Shown: piece after piece, positions 23,734-32,685 of the stretch
Layout of the letters: each line of letters begins with the position of its first letter
Position numbering within the stretch: the first letter of the stretch is position 1
Source of the DNA: Actinomadura sp. NBRC 104425
Lineage (GTDB): Bacteria > Actinomycetota > Actinomycetes > Streptosporangiales > Streptosporangiaceae
Direction of reading: 5' to 3'
NCBI RefSeq assembly: GCF_030269545.1
Contig: NZ_BSTN01000033.1
Coordinates: forward strand, 1 to 64,000
DNA length: 64,000 bases
Program-made: the position numbers and the translations under genes
The notes under the pieces: generated by a model
The model's input: only the letters and a program-made list of their open reading frames with translations
What the model was told of the DNA's origin: nothing
The model's database searches: none

Positions 23734-26409
23734 TCAGCGGTCGCTGTGCTGGTGGCGGAGGCGGGTGAGGAGGCGGTGGGTTTCGTCGTCGGGTTCGGTG
23801 TCGAGTTCGGCGAGGCGGGTGGTGAGTAGCTGGTAGGTGCGGCGGACGGCGTCGGGGCGGTCGAGGCGGGCTTGGAGTTGCATGATCGAGCGGTAGAGCG
23901 GTTCTGAGTAGGGATCGTGCCGGAGGGCCTGTTCGAGGGTGGCCAGTGCTTGGTCGGGGTGGTCGTTCTGGGTGAGGTGTGCCAGGTGGGCCAGTGCGTC
24001 GACGGCGGTGCGGCGGAGGTATTCGCGGTGGGCTTCGGCCCATTCCTCGGTGAGGTCGGTGGCGAAGTCGCCGGTGTAGAGGTTGGTGAGGGGGCGCAGG
24101 GCGTCGATCCGCGCGGCGTCGTCGGTGGCTTGGTGGGCTTGCTGCAGGAGTGCGGACAGGCGCCATACGTCGACGTGGATGAGGTGGGGGTCGAGGCGGT
24201 AGCGGCCGGCGGCGTGGAGGATGAACATGGGCTCGCGCAGGCCGGTGGCGTGGCGCAGGACTTTGCGGATGTTGCTGACGGCGGTGTGGAACATGGTGGC
24301 GGCGTTGTCGGGTTCGTGGTCTGGCCAGAGCGCGGCGCTGCCTTGGTCGCGTGTGATGCCGTCGGGGTGGAGGGCGAGGTAGGCCAGCAGGCCTTTGGAG
24401 CTTCGGCGTAGTCCGGTGTCGATGGGCCCGCCGGTGGTGCGAAGGCGCGTGGGGCCCAGCAGAAGCAGTTGGACCAGGGACTGCTGTGCCTGGTCGGCCT
24501 GTGGTCGTGGCGGTACGGGGGTGGGGGGTGGTGGTGTTCGGTCGGTGCGTTGAGGGGGAGTGGGGTCGGGTTTGCCGGTGGCGGTGCGGAGGGTTTGGAG
24601 CATGTCGGCGGCATCGTCGGCGGTGAGGTGGAACAGGTGGGTCCCGGTCAGGAGGTCGGCGTGCGGGCCGTGGGCGTTGGTGATGGTTCCGTTGTCGGCG
24701 ATGTTGGTTGTGGTGCCCTGTGGCCAGGGCCCGTGGACCAGGGCGCCGATGCCGTGGCGGTGACCGAGCTGGATGACGGTGTGCAGCCGGTGGGAGCACT
24801 CGTCGGGGACCGAGGCGACGACGAGGAGGGCGGGGAGTGGTTCGCCTGGGTCTGCGGTGCGCAGGCTGGGCAGGTCGGGTGCGTCGGCGGTTTCCAGGAG
24901 CCGGGCTCGGCGGATGATCTCGGTTTCCAGGTGGGTGATGGCCGCGTTCAGCGTCGGGGTGATGGTGAGGCCAGGGAGACCGGCGGCCACTTCGATGATG
25001 TCGGAGCTTGGGTACAGCGTGCGGACGTCGTGCTCTGGGATGAGAAGTTCGACGCGGTCGCGGCGGGCTTTGGCGAGGAGCTCGGTGGTGATGGCCCGGA
25101 TCGCGGACGCGGCGCCGTCGCCGTCGAGCCCGATGCTCAGGCCGGGCAAGGGCAGGGTTACGGCGTTCCCACGGAGGGTCCCCACGGTGATGTGATCTGG
25201 GGTGGGCGGGTTCTGGTTCGTGGTGACCAGGTCGATGTCGCTGGGGATCGGCTCGCCGTGCTCGGCGCGCATGTCGAGGTGCGTCTTGTGCGCCTTGGCG
25301 ACGGCCGCTGGCGGGGCTGGATCTGGGGTGGTCGCGCTGGGCCACTGCTCGTGATTGAGGGGGCGTCGGCGTCGGCGGTGGAGCCGGGTCATGGCGAGGG
25401 CGAGGCTAAGGGCCGCTGCCAGTCCGAGTCCGATCCGGGTGCCGGAGGGAAGCGTCACGGTTGAGGCTGTCTGGCCGGAAGGTGGCGGGGTCGCCGAGTC
25501 ATGAGGCTGGGGCCCGGTGCTTGCAGATGCGGAGGGAGCGGGGGCGGAGGTTGTTGGTCGACGAGCAACTGGGTTTGGTTGGCGCGCGTCGCTCGCCGGA
25601 GCTTGAGTGGCCTTTTGCGAACCGGTTGGTGCAGCGTCAGCGTGCTTGGGAGCGTCGGTGGGCTGGTCCCGGGATTGCTGAGGGGCGGTGGTCGTGCGGG
25701 TGTCGAGCGGGATGCGTATCCGCTGGCCGGGGTAGATGAGGCTGGGGCGTCGCAGAAGCGGGACACCTGTTGGCTGGTCGAGGTCGCGGCTGGCCTTGAA
25801 GATCCTCGGGTAGAGCCTCCCGGAGCCGTAATGGCGGCGCGCGATGTCCCACAGGGTGTCTCCCCGCTTGATCGTCCGTGTGCGCCAACTCGGTCGCTTG
25901 GCATCCGCTTTTGAGGGCTCCGTGGTCGGGACGGCTTGAGGGTGCGTCGAAGCGTCGCTCGTGAAGGACGGTGACGGCGCCGGGAGCTCCTCGGCTTCCG
26001 CCGTCACCGCGTGCGCGGGGAGGGAGCCAACGGAGCTGGTCAGGGCTGTACTCGCTGTGAAAAGGAGCGCGGCCATGGCGACCAGGTCCCGGGCCAGGAG
26101 CTGCGCCGGGCGGACCGGCCTGGGCAGGTGCGGTCCCGGGCGTCCAGCGAGGTAGCCAACGGTTTCGGTCCCGATGAGGACGGCGAACAGGAGCCAAGCC
26201 GACCAGCCGATCAGCCTCACGGCGCTCAGGAACAGTGCGTGGTCGTCGTCGGGCCTCATCAGGGCGGAGGCGACCTCCGGCCATGCGGGCAGGTGGTCGG
26301 GGATGGGTGAGCCGCCGACCACGTACAGGAGGAAGGGGAAGCCGACGAGCAGGGACGCCAGGACGATGAAGGCGCCGATGCCGCGCCAGATCTCGGCGGT
26401 GCGGGTCAT
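23734..26409 (-). CDS. Membrane LysM-BTAD regulator of the Tad cluster
   Basis: 891 residues, ATG 26409 overlapping the stop of the upstream TadG-like gene. Order: two or three N-terminal membrane segments (residues 10-30, 60-85, 108-130), a proline/alanine-rich linker, a LysM domain (about 176-235: IKRGDTLWDIARRHYGSG, YPGQRIRIP), another low-complexity linker, a membrane segment near 330-345 (IGLGLAAALSLALAM), an alpha/beta region, and a C-terminal bacterial transcriptional activator domain with a winged helix and TPR (about 660-885: LLGPTRLRT, LLAYLALHPDGITRD, VSNIRKVLR). A peptidoglycan-binding module joined to a regulator-like domain suggests coupling of pilus assembly to the envelope. 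Confidence 0.8.
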   Translation of the reverse strand: MTRTAEIWRGIGAFIVLASLLVGFPFLLYVVGGSPIPDHLPAWPEVASALMRPDDDHALFLSAVRLIGWSAWLLFAVLIGTETVGYLAGRPGPHLPRPVRPAQLLARDLVAMAALLFTASTALTSSVGSLPAHAVTAEAEELPAPSPSFTSDASTHPQAVPTTEPSKADAKRPSWRTRTIKRGDTLWDIARRHYGSGRLYPRIFKASRDLDQPTGVPLLRRPSLIYPGQRIRIPLDTRTTTAPQQSRDQPTDAPKHADAAPTGSQKATQAPASDARQPNPVARRPTTSAPAPSASASTGPQPHDSATPPPSGQTASTVTLPSGTRIGLGLAAALSLALAMTRLHRRRRRPLNHEQWPSATTPDPAPPAAVAKAHKTHLDMRAEHGEPIPSDIDLVTTNQNPPTPDHITVGTLRGNAVTLPLPGLSIGLDGDGAASAIRAITTELLAKARRDRVELLIPEHDVRTLYPSSDIIEVAAGLPGLTITPTLNAAITHLETEIIRRARLLETADAPDLPSLRTADPGEPLPALLVVASVPDECSHRLHTVIQLGHRHGIGALVHGPWPQGTTTNIADNGTITNAHGPHADLLTGTHLFHLTADDAADMLQTLRTATGKPDPTPPQRTDRTPPPPTPVPPRPQADQAQQSLVQLLLLGPTRLRTTGGPIDTGLRRSSKGLLAYLALHPDGITRDQGSAALWPDHEPDNAATMFHTAVSNIRKVLRHATGLREPMFILHAAGRYRLDPHLIHVDVWRLSALLQQAHQATDDAARIDALRPLTNLYTGDFATDLTEEWAEAHREYLRRTAVDALAHLAHLTQNDHPDQALATLEQALRHDPYSEPLYRSIMQLQARLDRPDAVRRTYQLLTTRLAELDTEPDDETHRLLTRLRHQHSDR

Positions 26410-26876
26410 GGCTGCTGTGGTCCTTCTACTCCGGTGGTGAGTTCAGCGGTTGCGACGCCGCTGGCGCTCACTGAGGGAATCCCGATGAGGGGGAGGAAGA
26501 GGGCTGGCTTGGTGATCGTCACGCGTACCTGAATAGAGCGGGGTCCGACTGTCGTGACCGAGCCGGTGTGCCCGCTTGCCCGCAGGTAGTTCTGGGCGGC
26601 GCGCAGTGCGTGCGCGCGGTCGACGACGAAGCGGCCTTGCGCGTAGGCGCGGTCGAGGTCGACTTGGCCGGCGCCCGCACGTGCGGCTTCCTGGGCGGTG
26701 GCGTAGGCGTCGTGCCGGGCCTGCAGTTTCTGCCCGAAGTCCACGACGGCGCCGAAGAGGGTCACCACGACCAGGGTGATGATGACGGCGAAGACGCTCA
26801 GGCTGCCCTGATCGCGAGGTCCTGAACGATCCCACAGGCGCGCACGTGAAGGTGGACAGTACGGCATCTGGCTCAT
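26406..26876 (-). CDS. TadG-like pilus assembly protein
   Basis: 156 residues, ATG 26876 overlapping the upstream stop. It has the Tad pseudopilin N-terminus: a charged stretch, RDQGSLSVFAVIITLVVVTL as the single membrane helix (about residues 24-45), then AxVDFGQKLQARHDAYATAQEAARAGAGQVD. This is the TadE/TadG pattern processed by a prepilin-type peptidase. It is one of three related genes in tandem, all overlapping. Confidence 0.75.
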   Translation of the reverse strand: MSQMPYCPPSRARLWDRSGPRDQGSLSVFAVIITLVVVTLFGAVVDFGQKLQARHDAYATAQEAARAGAGQVDLDRAYAQGRFVVDRAHALRAAQNYLRASGHTGSVTTVGPRSIQVRVTITKPALFLPLIGIPSVSASGVATAELTTGVEGPQQP

Positions 26877-27316
26877 CCTCGGTACGGGTCGATGGGTGAC
26901 AGCCGTTCCCTGGTGACGGTGCGGGATCCGGGCAGCCCTGGGAGACCGAGGTCCGCCAGCCGGATGTGACAGGTGACCTGCGCGCCCACAGTGGCGTTCC
27001 GGCCGGCAGGACGGTGAAACCCCGACACGTCGAGCCGGACTTGCGGAGTGCAGTGCAGCCCGCGGTTGCGCAAGGTGGCCCTCGCGCTGGCGGCCGCGGC
27101 GGCCTGTGCCTGTCCGGCGGTTCTGGAGATGGAGGCTTGGCGGGCGGCGTCGGCGGCTGCCTGGCTGACCACGGCACTGCCGTGCTGGATGCGCATCGCG
27201 ATCAGCAAGCCCGCCAGAAAAAGCATGAACAACGGCGCCAGGATGGCCGCTTCGACGACCACGTTCCCCGCGTCGCTCGCGCGGCCTCGTCTCCCCATGT
27301 GCATCTGCAGGGTCAT
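26873..27316 (-). CDS. TadE-like minor pseudopilin
   Basis: 147 residues from ATG 27316. DAGNVVVEAAILAPLFMLFLAG is the TadE-like N-terminal helix with its glutamate, followed by the conserved ...QAAADAARQASISR region. The rest is beta-rich with two cysteines (LHCTPQV, VTCHI) that may form a disulfide outside the membrane. It is translationally coupled on both sides (ATGA overlaps). Confidence 0.8.
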   Translation of the reverse strand: MTLQMHMGRRGRASDAGNVVVEAAILAPLFMLFLAGLLIAMRIQHGSAVVSQAAADAARQASISRTAGQAQAAAAASARATLRNRGLHCTPQVRLDVSGFHRPAGRNATVGAQVTCHIRLADLGLPGLPGSRTVTRERLSPIDPYRG

Positions 27317-27741
27317 GGCTGTTGCGGAGTGGTGAAGCGCTCACGTGCGCCGCGGACGGTGCGTTCGATGCGGAAGTGCATGCCGGGCACGACCGAGGGC
27401 GCGAATCCGTGGACGCGGACGGTAATGGTGTTGGTCCCCGTCACGGTCACGGCCGGGGATTGCAGGACCGGTTCCTGACGGGCGAAAGCCGCGGCGGCGT
27501 GATGCCCTCCGGCATGGGTTCCGTGGCGGGCGCGGGCCACGCGTAGCCCCTCCTCCGCCGCGCCCAGAGCGACGTCCTGTGCGACGGATACCAACACGGC
27601 CTGGATCAGAGCCAGGAACAGCACGCCGATCGCCGGGAACACGATGGCGATCGAGACGGTGGCCGAACCGGCGTCCCGGTCGCGGCTCCCCGCTGGCCTG
27701 CGGGGCGGCACGTGTGTGGGCTGCGGTGTCGCACGGACCAT
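27313..27741 (-). CDS. TadE/TadF-like pseudopilin
   Basis: 142 residues from ATG 27741. RDAGSATVSIAIVFPAIGVLFLALIQ forms the membrane helix after a basic N-terminus, followed by AQDVALGAAEEGLRVARA. It is related to the two following genes and so is probably a minor pilus component. It starts 7 bp after the flp-like stop. Confidence 0.7.
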   Translation of the reverse strand: MVRATPQPTHVPPRRPAGSRDRDAGSATVSIAIVFPAIGVLFLALIQAVLVSVAQDVALGAAEEGLRVARARHGTHAGGHHAAAAFARQEPVLQSPAVTVTGTNTITVRVHGFAPSVVPGMHFRIERTVRGARERFTTPQQP

Positions 27742-27748
27742 CACGCGA

Positions 27749-27958
27749 CTATCCGGGGATCTTGCTGATCCAGCTGTGGACCTTGCCGGAGACAGCGAGG
27801 TAGATGGTGAAGGCCAGGGTGGCGAACCCCGCGACGAGGATGATCGTCTCCACGACGCTGGAGCCCCGATCATCACCGCGGATGGGTTCCCGCGGCGCGT
27901 TGACGAGCTGGACGGCGATGACGGCGAGCAGGGCCGCCGCCGCGTTGATCTGCTTCAT
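27749..27958 (-). CDS. Flp-type pilin or pilin-like protein
   Basis: 69 residues from ATG 27958. A leading hydrophobic segment, then DDRGSSVVETIILVAGFATL, where G-x-x-x-V-E resembles the prepilin cleavage and +5 glutamate region of Flp pilins, and a short helical tail. Small size and position between TadC and the TadE-like genes make it the best candidate for the major pilin. There is no prepilin peptidase (TadV) gene in the cluster. Confidence 0.65.
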   Translation of the reverse strand: MKQINAAAALLAVIAVQLVNAPREPIRGDDRGSSVVETIILVAGFATLAFTIYLAVSGKVHSWISKIPG

Positions 27959-27995
27959 GCCCCTCCCTTTGCGGTTGGCTCTTTCGCTGGCGGTT

Positions 27996-28889
27996 TCAGC
28001 CGGATCCCATGAGCTTGGAGAAGAACGGGAAGCCGACGAGGATGACGAAGCCGAGCATGAGGAGGGAGGTTGGGACCCACATGGTGGTGGTGCGGCTGTT
28101 GGCTTCGGAACGGGCGGACGCCGCGGCTTCCCGCCGCATGGAGGAGACCTTGGCGACCAGGACGTCGTGCATCTTCGCGCCCTCGATTCCGGCTATCTCG
28201 GCAGTGTGAGCCAGGTCGATCAGGTCGCGGACGCCGATGTCCTCACCCAGCCGGGCCAGCAGTCCCCAGGGGTGTTGCTGGGCATGGCGGGCCCGCGTGA
28301 GCGTCTGGTGGATGCGTTGGAACGCCCACCCGTCGGCGGTCTTCGTCGGCTCCTCCAACGCGGCGTTGAGCGCGGAACCTGCTTCGCGTTCGAGGACGAC
28401 GAGTTGGAGGTAGGCGGAGAAGGCGTACCGGAAGTCTTTGCGGCGCTGACGGGCTTCGGAACGCGCACTCCAGTCGGGGATGAACGACAGCAGCACGGCC
28501 AGGGCCAGACTGGCCATCACCGGCACCGGCCAGGTGAAACTCCCGCCGGTCAGCGCCACCAGCCAAAAGAACACCGACGGCGTGACGAGCCCGGTGACGA
28601 ACAGGATCAGCTTGTCCAGCATGAACCGTTCGACCGGCCGATCGAGCAGAGCCAGATCGGCTCGGGGGAGGGCCAGCGCCCCGGAAGGGCGGGCGAGGTG
28701 CTCGACCAGCCACTTTCCGACCCGCTCACCGCCGGACGGGGCCGGCGGGGATGACGGCGGAACGAGCGGGGTGGCCTGAATACGGGCCAGGGCGAGGTCC
28801 AACCGCGGTGGAGCAGGCCGGAACTCGCGGACCACCGTGATGATCCCGAGTGCGGCCAGGAAACCCGCTGTCGCGGCGAGCGTGATCAC
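27996..28889 (-). CDS. tadC: TadC-like inner-membrane platform protein
   Basis: 297 residues from GTG 28889, overlapping the TadB stop (GTGA). It has an N-terminal membrane helix, then helices near residues 105-150, a cytoplasmic T2SSF domain with FRYAFSAYLQLVVLEREAGSALNAALEE and the GVRDLIDLAHTAEIAGIEGAKM block, and a terminal membrane helix (PTSLLMLGFVILVGFPFF). With TadB it forms the platform on which the TadA ATPase works. Confidence 0.85.
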   Translation of the reverse strand: MITLAATAGFLAALGIITVVREFRPAPPRLDLALARIQATPLVPPSSPPAPSGGERVGKWLVEHLARPSGALALPRADLALLDRPVERFMLDKLILFVTGLVTPSVFFWLVALTGGSFTWPVPVMASLALAVLLSFIPDWSARSEARQRRKDFRYAFSAYLQLVVLEREAGSALNAALEEPTKTADGWAFQRIHQTLTRARHAQQHPWGLLARLGEDIGVRDLIDLAHTAEIAGIEGAKMHDVLVAKVSSMRREAAASARSEANSRTTTMWVPTSLLMLGFVILVGFPFFSKLMGSG

Positions 28890-29770
28890 GATGCTGCTCC
28901 TCGCTCGCGGGCGGGTGAAGGGTGACGCGCGTGCAGAAAGCGGCTGCCGGTCGACAGGACGGACAGCCGCCGCATCCACCAGAGCCCGACGGCGTAGATG
29001 GCGGCGACCACGCCCAGGACCGCTTGCCCCAGGGGCGTCCCGTAGGGTTCGGCCAGGGTTTGGGACGACACGAACAGGGCGCTGAGGGCTCCAACCGAAA
29101 GCACGATCACCAGCAGGGTGGTGCGAAGGCTGGCGCGCTCGGCCTCCACATCCCGCCTGACCAGGACCTCGTGCTCGACCGCGTCGGCCAGCAGGCTGAG
29201 TGCCTGACGCGTGCCGGGCCCGCGCCGCTTAGCGGCCAGGATCAGCGCGCAGGCGATCAGATCGCCGACCGGGTCGTCCAAGTCGTCGGCGAACGCACGC
29301 AGGGCCTGCTCGGTGGCGGCGTGGTTGTTGAGCCGGTCGGCCAGCATCCCGACCGGCTCCCGGATGGCCGCCGGAGCAACCCGGGCACTGTCGGCGAGCG
29401 CCTGCTCCAGGCCGCGGCTGGCGCCCATCATCTCCGCCAGCCGCCGCGCCCACTGCGCCATCGCGTCGAGCTTCGCGATCTGCCGCGTCGGTGCGCGTCC
29501 CGACAGCATCGGCGGAAGGGCGTAGACGGCCGCGCCGACGGCGATGGCGGCGACCGGCCAACGCAACGCCAGCAATACCGCCAAGGCCGCACCTGTGGCG
29601 GTCAGCAGCCGATTGCGGCGCTCAGGCCGCACAGCCGATCGCAACACCACCTGGAGCCGCGACGGCGGACGCCCATCCCGGCGACCCGGAGGAGCACCGA
29701 TCAGCCCCGCGATGATGCTGAGGGCAGCGGCAGCGACGCACATGCCCGCGCAGGCGGCCAGCAGCACCAT
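28886..29770 (-). CDS. tadB: TadB-like inner-membrane platform protein
   Basis: 294 residues from ATG 29770, sharing one base with the TadA stop. Two N-terminal membrane helices are followed by the T2SSF domain (AQWARRLAEMMGASRGLEQALADSA, LIACALILAAKRRGPGTRQALSLLADAV) and two C-terminal helices. A partner of TadC; order and overlaps are those of actinobacterial tad operons. Confidence 0.85.
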   Translation of the reverse strand: MVLLAACAGMCVAAAALSIIAGLIGAPPGRRDGRPPSRLQVVLRSAVRPERRNRLLTATGAALAVLLALRWPVAAIAVGAAVYALPPMLSGRAPTRQIAKLDAMAQWARRLAEMMGASRGLEQALADSARVAPAAIREPVGMLADRLNNHAATEQALRAFADDLDDPVGDLIACALILAAKRRGPGTRQALSLLADAVEHEVLVRRDVEAERASLRTTLLVIVLSVGALSALFVSSQTLAEPYGTPLGQAVLGVVAAIYAVGLWWMRRLSVLSTGSRFLHARHPSPARERGAAS

Positions 29771-31173
29771 CACGACCACCCCGCGCCGGACGAGGCGGTG
29801 TCGGCATCGCTCGTCAGCATGGCGGGATCGAACCCGTGCGCTTCCAGTTCGTCCAGCAAGGTCGCGCTGATGTGGCCGCCGGCGGGTGTGGCGACCCCCT
29901 CCGGACCTGGGACGAAGATGTGGTTGCGTGTCGGTTCGGCGGAATCGGCGGGCGGCCCGACCTCCATCACCTCGGTCACGAACCGTGCGTTCCGTACCGG
30001 GTCGCGTTCGATGTAGACGATGAGCGGCTCGGCCATCCCGAACATCAGGTGCAGGTCTTCGGGACTGAGCCCAAGGTCTGCGCGGCGGCCGAGCTGGACG
30101 ACGCGGTTGAACACGTGCTCTGGACGATGCACGTGGAGGGTGCACATCGAGCCGCGCGCCCCGCTGTACATCACCTCGAGCATCGGCGCGAGTTCGCCTT
30201 GCCGGGCCTCGCCGACGATGACTCGATCCGGGTTGAGCCGCAGGCATGCCGGTACCAGGTCCTGCAGGCGGACCAGGCCGGCGCCCTCGGCGTTGGCCTG
30301 GCGTGCTTCGAGTGCGACCACGTCGTGGTGGCGGTGCGCCAGGCGGGGGTCGTCCAGGAACAGCTCGAAGTCGCTTTCCAGCGTGATGATCCGCTCGTCG
30401 GCGGGAATCTCGTTGGCCAGCGCGCGAACCAGCGTGGTCTTCCCGCTGTTGACCTCCCCGCACACGATGATGTTCCGGCGGGCCAGGATCGCCGCACGCA
30501 GGAACTGCTCCAGCGGCTCGGTCAACGTCCCCAGCTTCGTCAGCTGCCCCAACGTGACATCGACGAGCCGATGCACCCGGATCGCCAGATGCGGATGCCG
30601 TGACACCCAGTGCACCACCGCCAGCCGCACGCCGTCGGAGAGCGCGACGTCCAGCAGCGGGCTGGCATGCGAGAATTCCCGGCCGGTGTTGCCGCGGCGC
30701 GCCAGCAGCTGGATCCACTCCACCAGGCGTTCGTCGTTCTCGGCCACCGGCGGGCCCGGCTTCTTGGAGCCGTCGGTGTAGGTGATCCAGGTCTGGCGGC
30801 AGCCGTTGACCACGATGTTCTCCACATCGGATCGCTCCAGGAACGGCTGCAACGGCCCCAGGCCGAAGCGTTGATCGAAGACCGCTTGGGCCACCTGCCG
30901 CTGAACCTCGGCGGACGGAACCAGATGTCCGGATGTCATCTGGTCATGAGCCCACTGTTGGACTTGAGCTTCGATCAGGTCCCGCGCGTGCCTGCGGTCC
31001 ACAGCGTCGTCCAGCACGTCCGCCAGGCTTTGTGAGATCTCGCGGATCACCGTCCAATCAGCCACCGGGCCAGCCTCGGCCGGCGTGACGTCGCTGCCAG
31101 CCCCGAAGGAAAGCCGGGCATCATGCCCGGCGCTGGTCGTGACGAGGGGGTCGCTCCATCCCCGGGCCGTCAC
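29770..31173 (-). CDS. tadA: TadA/VirB11-type secretion ATPase
   Basis: 467 residues from GTG 31173, overlapping the TadZ stop (GTGA). It shows the CpaF/TadA pattern: N-terminal helical domain, GLGPLQPFLERSDVENIVVNG, Walker A GEVNSGKTT (near residue 240), the Asp box (ERIITLESDFELFL), Walker B RVIVGEARQGE and the His box (LHVHRPEHV). It powers pilus extension in the cytoplasm. It is the only VirB11-like ATPase in the window, so in principle it could also serve the separate type IV secretion operon, but it clearly belongs to the Tad set. Confidence 0.9.
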   Translation of the reverse strand: MTARGWSDPLVTTSAGHDARLSFGAGSDVTPAEAGPVADWTVIREISQSLADVLDDAVDRRHARDLIEAQVQQWAHDQMTSGHLVPSAEVQRQVAQAVFDQRFGLGPLQPFLERSDVENIVVNGCRQTWITYTDGSKKPGPPVAENDERLVEWIQLLARRGNTGREFSHASPLLDVALSDGVRLAVVHWVSRHPHLAIRVHRLVDVTLGQLTKLGTLTEPLEQFLRAAILARRNIIVCGEVNSGKTTLVRALANEIPADERIITLESDFELFLDDPRLAHRHHDVVALEARQANAEGAGLVRLQDLVPACLRLNPDRVIVGEARQGELAPMLEVMYSGARGSMCTLHVHRPEHVFNRVVQLGRRADLGLSPEDLHLMFGMAEPLIVYIERDPVRNARFVTEVMEVGPPADSAEPTRNHIFVPGPEGVATPAGGHISATLLDELEAHGFDPAMLTSDADTASSGAGWS

Positions 31174-31964
31174 GGGGCACTCCTGGACGCCGCCAGACCT
31201 GAGCGCGAACCTTCTACCTGGTCGGCCACCTCGTCGGCGGCCTGCCGCATACGCCGTCCCAGCCCATCCAGCCCGCGCATCAGCAACGAGGACTTGAAGG
31301 TCAATCGTGGTGGTGCGCCATCGGACAGGACTCGCGCATCCGCGGGCGAGTGGGGAAGTTCGGCGAACACGGGTACGTCGAGGACCCGCCCCACCTCGGC
31401 AGCGCTGTAGGAGCCGTCGTCCAACAGACACAGCCCGATCCGCGCGTTGCTCCCGACAACGTTCCGGAGCACATCCAGGCGAGGACGGGCGGCGTCCACC
31501 TGCCCCAACGTGGGCCGCAGCATCATCAGCACGACGTCGGCGGCCTCCAGCACACTGACCGGCGTTTCGGCGCTGCCGATCCGTCCCAGGTCGGCGATCA
31601 CGTCCCCGTCGCCGGTCAGGAACGCCTTCACCAGCGACTGCCAGGCCGGGGCCAGCTGTCGGGCGTGCCGAGGATCATGAATGCCGTACAGCAGCCGTGC
31701 CTGGCCCGACTCTGTGAGCGGCAGTGTGTAGTCGTCCAAGGCCGCCGCAGCCTTCGGATCGCTCTGCAGCGCCATCGCCAGGCCCAGGAGCCCGGGACCA
31801 GGCGGTTGCGTCAACCGGTCCGTCATGAAGCCGGAAAGGACCCGGCGACCGGCGGGATCGCACTCGGCCAGCAACACCCTGCCCGGCCAGGTGAGCGACA
31901 GCCCCACGGCTGTCGTCGTCACACCGGGTGCCCCGCCAGGCGAGGTCAAGCAGAACAGGGCCAT
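31170..31964 (-). CDS. TadZ/CpaE-like ParA-type protein
   Basis: 264 residues from ATG 31964, with GAGGAGGGG upstream. SPGGAPGVTTTAVGLSL is a deviant P-loop of the MinD/ParA type without the usual lysines. Later signals are VLLAECDPAGR, DVIADLGRIG and DVVLMMLRPTLGQV. TadZ proteins place Tad pili at particular sites in the cell. The degenerate Walker A suggests weak or no ATP hydrolysis. Confidence 0.75.
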   Translation of the reverse strand: MALFCLTSPGGAPGVTTTAVGLSLTWPGRVLLAECDPAGRRVLSGFMTDRLTQPPGPGLLGLAMALQSDPKAAAALDDYTLPLTESGQARLLYGIHDPRHARQLAPAWQSLVKAFLTGDGDVIADLGRIGSAETPVSVLEAADVVLMMLRPTLGQVDAARPRLDVLRNVVGSNARIGLCLLDDGSYSAAEVGRVLDVPVFAELPHSPADARVLSDGAPPRLTFKSSLLMRGLDGLGRRMRQAADEVADQVEGSRSGLAASRSAP

Positions 31965-31966
31965 CC

Positions 31967-32677
31967 TCAACCCCTCCTCGCCGTCACGACCAACGCCACA
32001 GCTCCCACCGCCGCTTGTCTGGCCACGGCCGCACTGTCCGCCTGGGCCACCGCAAGAGAGACCGTCACAGTCCCTTCCGTGCTTGGCTGTCCAACCTGAT
32101 CGACGACAGCGGCGATACCCGTTCGTGCCATGCCCGCCTCCTGCGTCGGTCCGTCGCCCTCGTGGCCGCTGCTCCGATCGGGGTTTCCGGACGCTCCGGG
32201 CGTCGAGATCACCCGTACCTGCCATCCCGGCGCAAGCCCTGGAGGAAGCTCGGCGGTCTTCAACGGCACCGTCACCAGCGCCTGCCCTGGGGACGGGCTG
32301 ACCTGGCCGGTGAGCTGGGACGCGGACAGCAACGTGCCTTTCCTCAGCCCGACCGCCGCCCGCTGCCCGGCGACCTCGGCCAGCTGGTGCGCGGGAATCG
32401 TCTGAACGATCGGGTCCACAGCGACCTGTGCGGTCGTCAGGTCGGCACGCGAGATCTGCTGCCCCACCGGTACGTCCCGCGCCAACACCACAACCGGCAC
32501 CCGACGACTGGAACTCTGGAAGAGATAGACGTTCATCAGCACCGCCAGCGTCATCAGCATCACACCGGCCACGATCCAGGCCGGACGTCGCTGCCGAGGC
32601 AGCCGCGCGGAGATCGAACGGAATGGGCTCGCGGTGCCTTGCGCCGACCGAGGCTTGGACAGGGTCCTCTGCGCCAT
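31967..32677 (-). CDS. CpaB/RcpC-like SAF-domain protein
   Basis: 236 residues from ATG 32677, two bases before the TadZ start. One membrane helix (about residues 33-52: AWIVAGVMLMTLAVLMNVYLF) is followed by a SAF domain (VVLARDVPVGQQISRADLTTAQV, AVGLRKGTLLSASQL) and a beta-rich region. CpaB/RcpC proteins sit in the envelope and support Flp pilus export. Confidence 0.8.
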   Translation of the reverse strand: MAQRTLSKPRSAQGTASPFRSISARLPRQRRPAWIVAGVMLMTLAVLMNVYLFQSSSRRVPVVVLARDVPVGQQISRADLTTAQVAVDPIVQTIPAHQLAEVAGQRAAVGLRKGTLLSASQLTGQVSPSPGQALVTVPLKTAELPPGLAPGWQVRVISTPGASGNPDRSSGHEGDGPTQEAGMARTGIAAVVDQVGQPSTEGTVTVSLAVAQADSAAVARQAAVGAVALVVTARRG

Positions 32678-32685
32678 CGTCTTCC